A DNA stretch of 64,000 bases, from the NCBI RefSeq assembly GCF_036850765.1, contig NC_089490.1:294172982-294236981 (forward strand), given 5' to 3'. This DNA is from Saccopteryx bilineata. Taxonomy: Eukaryota > Chordata > Mammalia > Chiroptera > Emballonuridae. Position 1 is the stretch's first letter. Each line of letters starts with the position of its first letter. This document shows positions 57,442-64,000 of this stretch, one piece after another. Both the position numbers and the translations under genes were made by a program. Under the pieces are notes generated by a model. That model searched no databases and was not told where the DNA came from. It worked only from the letters and a program-made list of their open reading frames with translations.

Positions 57442-58130
57442 TACACTGTGTAAATGTTTAGCTTTTTAGCATTTCTGAAGCAGTTAAAGTGGTGAGGTCC
57501 AGTCTGCTCATGAGCACGTAGACTGTGGAAGCAGTATTGTTCAACATTTGGTGACTAATATTACTATTGATTAGTTTAATGGTAGAATTCTCAACATAAT
57601 AGGTGAAAGGAAGAAAATAAATGACTAATTGTGGTAGTAGAAAACATTTAAGTTTTGTGCCCTGATTAAAAGGGCTATAAAGGATGTGAACAGAAATCTG
57701 TTTCTCCTGAGCTTTTAGACATTACTTATTAGGGTGCATAAAGTTACAGCATAAATAAGGCATGTTTTCTTAGAATGTAAAATGGATTTATAATTAAGTA
57801 GAGTATAAGATTTATTTTATGAAGTATTGGTCAGTTGGTGCTTTTAACTAGATTTTTAGAATTTGAAGCATGGATGCAATAGAAAATAGTTTAAATCTTT
57901 TTTTCCCCAAGTGACCTATAGAATTAGAGAGCTCAGAATCCCCCTTCTTGGGGAAGCCTCGAGCCCTAATAGGACTGTTAGAATCTGTACTGTATATTTG
58001 CTGCCCCACTTAGGACAACCAAGACCACCTCAGGAAAGTGTTTCTGATTGCCTGGCCTAAGCAGGACCCTAATAAGTGAGGAAATTTTGGACACTTCCCA
58101 CCAGTTTCTGTTAGCCAGGATTGGGGAAGA
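57442..58130 (+). other. Proviral interior, unassigned
   Basis: Retroviral context but no recognisable motif in any frame. Possibly decayed 5' gag. Confidence 0.35.
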
Positions 58131-58720
58131 TACTAAGAAAAAGAACAATAAATTTGTCTAAGGTGTCAGAAGTTATTCAGGATCCTCAGAAGACCCTGCA
58201 GCTTTCTTAGACTATGGAAAGCTTACAGAGTCTATGCACCTCTAGACCTAGAAGTACCAGAAGATACTAAGACAGTCAACTTAGCCTTTTCATAGTATTC
58301 AGCTCTAGAAATTATAAAGAAAATGTATTGTGTTTTTAAAGAGATAGAAACATCAGCTGCTAAAAACAAAGAAAAAACTAAGCATTTTTTAAAATTGCTC
58401 CTCCCTCACTCAAATAACTCTGTTTGGCCCTTAAGATGGCTGGTTAGCATCTTAACCCTAAGATGCTTCAGGATAAGATTCCTGAAGGCAGGAACAACCT
58501 AAGGCAGGCACAGTTGAAGAGGGCTCATCAGGAGAAGGCTTAAGAACTAACAAAGGTGAGGCTCAAACCCTCACCCCAACAATGCAGGAGCCTGCTCCCC
58601 TGAAATAGTGCCCATCATCCACTGTCCAGAGCACCAAAAGAGGGGGACTCCATAGAAACTCAAGAAAAACCAAGCAGCTGATGATACTACCAATAAGGTT
58701 GCCCTAAAACTGGGGGGGGG
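58131..58720 (+). pseudogene. gag remnant (capsid/nucleocapsid region)
   Basis: In broken frames around 58180-58400 the translation keeps the order and spacing of residues of the gammaretroviral capsid C-terminal part (an SFLRLWKAYR-like stretch, then LAFS and SALEIIKKM). A 13-base G-run follows at about 58713. Several stops; no intact frame. Confidence 0.45.
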
Positions 58721-58959
58721 GGGGGGTTAGGATATTTTAGTAACTTTACTGGAACCCTTGTTACCAAAGGTTTTTTGCAACCAATTAGAAAGTGATTTTA
58801 CCAGCAGGAAAGGGATGACTAAGAATAAGAAGTAATAATTAGAAAAGTCTGACTTAGAATCTAATAAAGAAGGCATAATGTCCAAGTGTTTAGTCTGCGT
58901 CTAAATAAATACTAAGCAAAGTAAAAAAATTATAAAGAGAAACAGGGAGAAAGGAACTT

Positions 58960-59832
58960 TTCCAGGTAAACATTTAGAAATAGATTTTACTAAAATAATT
59001 GACATCTTTCTAGGATAGGTAGAAGCTTTCCCTACTAGAAATGAGACCACAGTAACAGTTGTTAAGAAATTGCTATATGAAATTATTCTCTGATTTAGCT
59101 TGCCCATTAATATTGGGTCTAATGATGGGCCTGCATTTGTATTCAAGATCTCACAGGTAATAGGAATGGCACTCAATATTAATTGGAAATTACATTGTGC
59201 CTACAGGCTCAAAAGTTCAGGGCAGGTAGAATGCCTAAATTGGATCTTAAAGGAAACTTTAATCAAATTTGTTTTTGAAACTGGTGAACAGTGGCCCACC
59301 TTACTCCCCTTAGCCCTCCTTAGGGTAAGGTGCACCCCCTACAGGGAAGGATTCACTCCTTTTGAAATAATGTTTGGGAGACCCCCTCCCTTATTACCAA
59401 AACTCAGAGAAAAAAATAAAAGCTGAGTTAAGTAACCACTCCTTCCTTAAGTACGTACAGGGTCTACAGATTACTCAACAGGCTGTCCAAATGACTGTCC
59501 AAGAGGTGCTTCCAGCACTGCCAGGAGATTTGATACATCCCTTCCAGGCTGGGGAATCAGTCAGGATAAAGAAGTGCACCACCCAAGGACTGACTCCCAC
59601 ATGGACGGGTCCACACACTGTGATCTTGACCACTCCCACTGCTGCCGAGGTAGAAGGCACACCTGTCTGGGCCCACCACAGCCAGTTGAAGACTGCAGTC
59701 CCAGCAGAGACACCCTCATGGACAGCAGAGTCTGACCCCGTCAACCCTTGTAAGTTGGCCCTGAGAAGAATGGCATGCCCTGTTCTAGTCACAAACCAGA
59801 AGCTGGCTGGTCTGCATATGCCTGATGCCTGA
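58960..59832 (+). pseudogene. Integrase remnant (end of pol)
   Basis: The catalytic-core end is clear: GSNDGPAFVFKISQVIGMAL and NWKLHCAYRLKSSGQVE (about 59115-59240; ND is inverted relative to the usual order before GPAF), then LLPLALLRVRCTPYREGFTP. It continues after a frameshift near 59400 with the C-terminal domain (HPFQAGESVRIK, WTGPHTVILTTPTAAEVEG) to the stop at 59832. The upstream core from 58960 (EIDFTK...) has stops. The family is gammaretrovirus-like class I. Not functional. Confidence 0.9.
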
Positions 59833-60525
59833 GGAGACTCACCAAGGAACTCCTTTTAATTAGACTTTGGGGAGGGAGGGAAACAGAGGTCAAAGGAAAG
59901 CCAGAACAAGTTGTCTTAAATTTGATGCATGTACTGCTATGAGTCATACAGAAGGGAGATATGAAAAATATATATGTGCTTATAGCTACCCTTATAAAGT
60001 AACCTATAAATATTAACTACTTAGAGGGAGGACACCTCCAAAAGGAAGTATACTTTAAAGAAAAATTACTTATTGCCAACTTGGTTGTCACTAAAGGCTA
60101 AGATTTTTAAAATTAAGAGTTCTGACTAGAAAGGAACTGTATGGTTTGGATAAAAAAAGGTATAAGGTGTAGAAATACTTTTGAAAGAAAAAGGAAGAAA
60201 GTACGTTGTTATGAAAGCCACTTATTTCTGAATAGATAAGAAAGTTAAGGGTTTATGTAAGTTGCAGAAGGTTTGTACAGGTGGTAAGAAATTAATCAGT
60301 AGCATTTGTTTCTTCAGTAGACTGTATTACTGTTAATGAAAACATCAAGTCTACCTTGATGTAATATATGAATGAAAGCATCACCCTTTCTGTTGCATAT
60401 TATAGGCTGATGTTCCTACTTACAGGATCTGCAGATCACTGATCCTAGCCTTAACTTCAGGCTCCTGCCTACTCAACATCCTCATGCACCTCGTTAAAAT
60501 GAGTCAAGGATTTGACCCATGATAT
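59833..60525 (+). pseudogene. Probable env remnants
   Basis: A short stretch after integrase (about 59880-60010) has a cysteine/tyrosine-spaced pattern like a surface-subunit start. At 60440-60521 a translation ending ...GSCLLNILMHLVKM and a stop looks like the membrane-proximal cytoplasmic end of a transmembrane subunit. Most of env is missing or unreadable. Confidence 0.4.
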
Positions 60526-60540
60526 AAAACCAAGGAGGAA
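60526..60540 (+). promoter_or_regulatory. Polypurine tract of the P provirus
   Basis: AAAACCAAGGAGGAA lies directly before the 3' LTR start. Confidence 0.7.
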
Positions 60541-61069
60541 TGTGATAAGATACCAAAGAACTGTAAAACTTAACATTAGCAATGCCATTTTAAAGAGGAA
60601 AAGTCAGGCTTCTTACTTCCTCCTTTCTGTGGAGAAAGAAAAGAGAATGCAGGAGCTTCCTGGCTTACAAGTACAACTGGGTCATCTAGTCATAATTTAG
60701 CTAATTCCTAGAATTCTCTGAAAGGGTGTTTGGGGCCACTTGCCGTACAGAGCAAAGAAAATAGAATTTATCTAAAAACCTTAGAAAACAATGTTTATGT
60801 ACCTTAATCAAGAATTCCTATACTGGGACTCATCCTAAAGTCATGAGAGTGACGTATACCTAGACAAAGGGATCATGAGCCGCTCCTTACCCACCCCAAC
60901 CAATATGTGATTTGGTCTATAAAATCAGCCACAAAATTGTAGGAACTTTCTACATGATTTGGGATTGTGCCCCATGTAGCTAGCTGACTAATTAATAAGC
61001 TCCTCAAAAATTCATCTGGACTTGGTGTCTCTATGCAACCCGTGGATTAAGGTGCAGTACTTTACAACA
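60541..61069 (+). repeat. 3' LTR of the P provirus, without hAT
   Basis: TGTGATAAGATACCAAAGAAC start, TATA box TCTATAAAATCAGCC near 60918, AATTAATAAG near 60990, end ACTTTACAACA. The site occupied by hAT elsewhere reads TATACCTAGACAAAGG here, i.e. an empty site with a 2-base loss. Confidence 0.9.
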
Positions 61070-61505
61070 AAATACATGTGAAAAATCAAAGAATAACCAA
61101 TATACTCTATAAAAAGAATAGCAAAGAATAACTTATCAACTAATAAGATTTATAAATATACAAAATATTTTAATGTATGATATTAAAGAAAGAATAGACC
61201 AAAGAAATTAAATTATGATTAAAACAGACTCATATATTGATATATATATTATATATAAAAGTATGGTTATAAGAAAGAGAATACTGCAGAGAAATAGGGA
61301 AAGAATTTTATTTTCCAAATAAATGTGTTCAGACAGTGAACATACACATACAAAACAATTAATTATGTACAAATGTATAATTATATTAGTCCTGGCCACA
61401 TAGCTCGGTTCTAGCATCAATCAATGATCCTCTCTCTTTCTTCTGCTGTCTCTAAAATCAATAAATTAGAATTGAAAGAACCTTTGACTTAAAAAAATAT
61501 AATTA
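61070..61505. other. AT-rich spacer with a SINE scrap
   Basis: 61391-61460 ('gtcctggccacatagctcggtt ... tgatcctctctctttcttctgctgtctctaaaatcaataaa') is a tRNA-like head joined directly to a CT-rich tail, an internally deleted SINE. The rest is unrecognised. Confidence 0.5.
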
Positions 61506-61632
61506 GGCCCTGGCCGGTTGGCTCAGTAGTAGAGCATCAGCCTGGTGTATATATGTCCCAGGTTTGATTCCCAGTCGGGCCACACAGAAGCAGCATCCAT
61601 CTGCTTCTCCACCCCTCCCCCTCTCACTTCTC

Positions 61633-61672
<40 letters not shown>

Positions 61673-61895
61673 CCTCCTGCTGTCATGGCACAATTAGAGC
61701 AAGTTGGCCCCAGGTGCTGAGAATGTCTCCATGGCCTCCACTTTAGGAACTAAGAAGAGCTCAGTTGCTGAGCAATGCAACAATGCCCCAGATGGGTAGA
61801 GCATCACCCCCTAGTGAGCTTGCCGAGTGGATCCCCACTGAGGCATATATGAAAGTCTGTCTCATTGCCTCCCCACTTCTCACTGAATAAAACAC
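61506..61895 (+). repeat. Type b tRNA SINE, diverged
   Basis: Head GCCCTGGCCGGTTGGCTCAG, CT microsatellite (61630-61672), 'gcatcaccccctagtgagc' block and an A/C-rich tail. No internal duplication. Confidence 0.93.
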
Positions 61896-62574
61896 ACACA
61901 CATACACACACTTTCTAATCTCAATATCTATAAAAGAAAAAAATAGGATAAAATATATATTTTTGATGTTTAGGTAGTAAATATTTTTTAATAGTAAAAA
62001 GTCCCGCAATGAATACAAATGACTACATTAAAGTTGAAAACAATTGTTTATCAAAACATAGCAATGTTAATTAAAAAAATAAGCCACAGATCAAGTTTAT
62101 AAATAAAAAAGGCCGTGAAAGAGACAGAGACAGAAAGAAATTCCTACAAATTAATAAGAAATAAGATTAACAATCCAATTAAAAATAGGCAAGAGAATCG
62201 CATGTACAATTTTATAAGAGAAGGAATCCAATTGGCCACTAAATATATGGAAAGAGTTCAACTTCATTATTTACAAAGGGAAGGCAAATTCACATTAATA
62301 AGTTTTCCACTTTTTGCTTTGATAGAGTAGCTTATATTAAATTAACCCTCCCACTGAAAATAATTAGGAAAGTTCAATTAGACACCAAAAGAAATAAACA
62401 AATAAACGAAGATGTAGCTATTGGAAAATAGCAAAGACAACAAGGATTTTTAGGAGGCAAGAGAAAGAAGAGAGTTAAATTAGCTTAACTCTACATTAAC
62501 AATCACTTCATCACCTATTGTATTTGCCAATTCCAATTTTAGGATTTATTAGCCAAATAAAGAACACAGGCTAT
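61896..62574. other. Unrecognised stretch
   Basis: Begins with a CA-rich SINE tail. 62040-62330 ('caaattaataagaaataagattaacaatccaattaaaaat') may be an old L1 scrap on the plus strand. Confidence 0.4.
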
Positions 62575-62915
62575 GCTTGTCTGGATCTGTACCCCACAAA
62601 TTTTTATGTGGAAGCTCTAACTTCCAATGTAATAGTATTTGGAGGTGGGACCTTAGAAAGGTAATTGAGTTTATATGAGGCCATGAGGGTGTGACCTGCA
62701 TGATGGGATTAGTATTCTTTATCTCTCATGTGAGGACACAGTGAAAAGACAGCCATCTCAAAGCCAGAAAAAGGGCCTTTATCAAGAATTCAACAATGTT
62801 GGCATGCTGATACTGAAATTCCCAGCACCAGAATGGGGAAAATAAATGTCTATTGTTTAACCCATTCAGATTGTGTTATTTTGTTATAACAGCCAAGCAG
62901 GTTACAATAGAGGCT
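62575..62915 (+). mobile_element. MaLR-type (MST-like) solo LTR relic
   Basis: Order of blocks fits mammalian MaLR LTRs: 'tatgtggaagctctaacttccaatgtaatag', 'tttggaggtgggacctt', 'atgaggccatgagggtgtgacc', 'gatgggattagt', 'catgtgaggacacagtgaaaag', 'aaaataaatgtctattgtttaa'. Ancient and diverged. Confidence 0.65.
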
Positions 62916-63465
62916 TAGATTTTGTAACAGTGTATTTGGAAGAAAAGTGAAGAACAGGAATTCAGAATTATAAGAAAGTTAAGACTTGATAGGGTAGGAT
63001 CCCAGCAAAAAGGGCACGAAAGTTGAATTGTAACACTGAACTCTAGATATTTGGGCACAAAAAATCTTTGTATCTTAAAATATTACAGAGTATAAGATGC
63101 ACGGCATAAGACCCTCAGCATTCTTATTACAGTAAAAATAATGAAGGGCATTTAAATTTTTCATTTCATCAGTCTCAAGTATACCATAAATAATTTCTAG
63201 TTTAGATACAATCTATAGTGAAGCAAAATTATGCATACCTATAATGATGCTTGATACACAATAAATGTTACAGAGCACAGCTGAAATGATGGCATTTCCA
63301 ATAAACGATCATGTCTTTTTTTGATAGCTACATGGTGAAATAAATGGATATTATACCCCTACCCATTCAATGTATAGAAATCAGTGACAGTGGGCTCTAG
63401 GTATGAACCAGATATAGCACACAATCTTGTAGGACTTCATATTGTAAAATGTCTTCAAGAAGTAT

Positions 63466-63496
<31 letters not shown>

Positions 63497-63950
63497 ATAA
63501 TCTACATATTTTGGACCAGAAAAGTCTTTGTCGTGGTTGGGCTACCCAGGTATTGTAGTATGCTCAGCAGTATTCATGGTCTGTCCCCACTTGATGCCAC
63601 TAATACCCCAACAGTTCCAATAACCAAAAAAGACTCCAGTCATTGCCAGATATCCCCAAGGTGACAAATCCATTCCCAGATGAGAAGAATTGAGTAAAGT
63701 TACATTAAAATTAGTAATTAATATTTATTAAAGGCACCATAAAGTGAGCAAATGAACAATTAATAAGACACATTATTCTTAACATACATAACTGATAAAG
63801 TCTTTTATCTAATATATATTTTAAAATAAATAAGAAATTGACAACACAACAACAAAAAAGGACTAGAAGAGACTTCATAGAAGGTAAATCTAGATATACA
63901 TTGAAAAATCGAAAGAGTTATCAAATAAAATACCACAATGTGATATCACC
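62916..63950. other. Unrecognised stretch with (CA)n
   Basis: Holds a pure CA microsatellite at 63469-63496. No gene recognised. Confidence 0.5.
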
Positions 63951-64000
63951 TGTAAAGCCAGAAACCAAGGCCACCATTACAGCCGCCTGGCCTATGAAGG
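63951..64000 (-). mobile_element. S LTR, cut by the window end
   Basis: TGTAAAGCCAGAAACCAAGG starts exactly like the minus-oriented S LTRs and runs off the edge. Confidence 0.8.

Larger units (their letters stand above)
52971..61069 (+). mobile_element. Family P provirus, class I (gammaretrovirus-like), defective
   Basis: Order: 5' LTR, tRNA-Pro primer site, long leader, an inserted S element, capsid-like gag remnant, integrase remnant, env remnants, polypurine tract and 3' LTR. Protease, reverse transcriptase and RNase H are not recognisable, and all frames are broken. The 5' LTR has a hAT insertion that the 3' LTR lacks, and flanks (AAAGG left, AAATA right) do not match. The two LTRs therefore probably did not come from the same integration. 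It is an old relic with no coding potential for particles. Confidence 0.85.

Noticed and set aside
59100..59832. Functional integrase gene
   Set aside because: The matching region is split between frames, the upstream core has stops, and the ND order before GPAF is altered.

Overview
This is a gene-poor, AT-rich stretch of mammalian nuclear DNA that I attribute to a bat. The main clue is three interspersed tRNA-derived SINE types in many copies: (a) VES-like, with head GTGGTGGCGCAGTGGATAAA; (b) a ~350-390 bp type with head CTGGCCGGTTGGCTCAGTGG; (c) a ~330-400 bp type with head GTGGTGCAGTGGATAGAGC. Young and old L1s, L2/MaLR-like relics, several hAT/Tc-type DNA transposons and three kinds of LTR element accompany them. 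I found no host protein-coding exon, rRNA, functional tRNA or CRISPR array. Long open frames are parts of mobile elements, simple repeats or chance.

Layout. 1-13.4 kb: mostly unrecognised AT-rich DNA with L1/L2 relics, SINEs and one solo LTR (8.19-8.84 kb). 13.4-16.1 kb: a nearly complete DNA transposon with CACTGGG termini and a ~0.6 kaa transposase-like pseudogene, inserted in an old L1 and itself hit by a SINE. 16.1-27.8 kb: L1 remains, a TTCC microsatellite, a hAT MITE with 8-bp target duplication, a Tigger-like MITE and long unrecognised stretches. 27.8-36.9 kb: a dense nest of one LTR family (here family S), including an element whose only ORF encodes a membrane-anchored coiled-coil protein, packed in and around a solo LTR of a gammaretrovirus-like family (family P). 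That P LTR carries a hAT element and a class II-like LTR in its U3. 36.9-44.5 kb: layered L1s, a CCTCC minisatellite, SINEs and a young 2-kb L1 with an open ORF2 end. 44.5-52.9 kb: SINEs and old L1 ends. 52.97-61.07 kb: a P-family provirus (tRNA-Pro primer site, gag, integrase and env remnants) split by a second coiled-coil S element. 61-64 kb: SINEs, a MaLR-like LTR relic and the start of another S LTR.

The most interesting items are: (1) S elements, LTR retroelements with a tRNA-Ser-like primer site and, instead of gag-pol, a single 184-codon frame for a signal-anchor plus coiled-coil protein, seen in two copies; (2) a retroviral LTR carrying a hAT transposon at the same U3 site at two loci, one with its own 5-bp target duplication, which implies the composite LTR was copied as a retrovirus; (3) the CACTGGG transposon. 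All superfamily and taxon assignments come from reading and memory, not searches.
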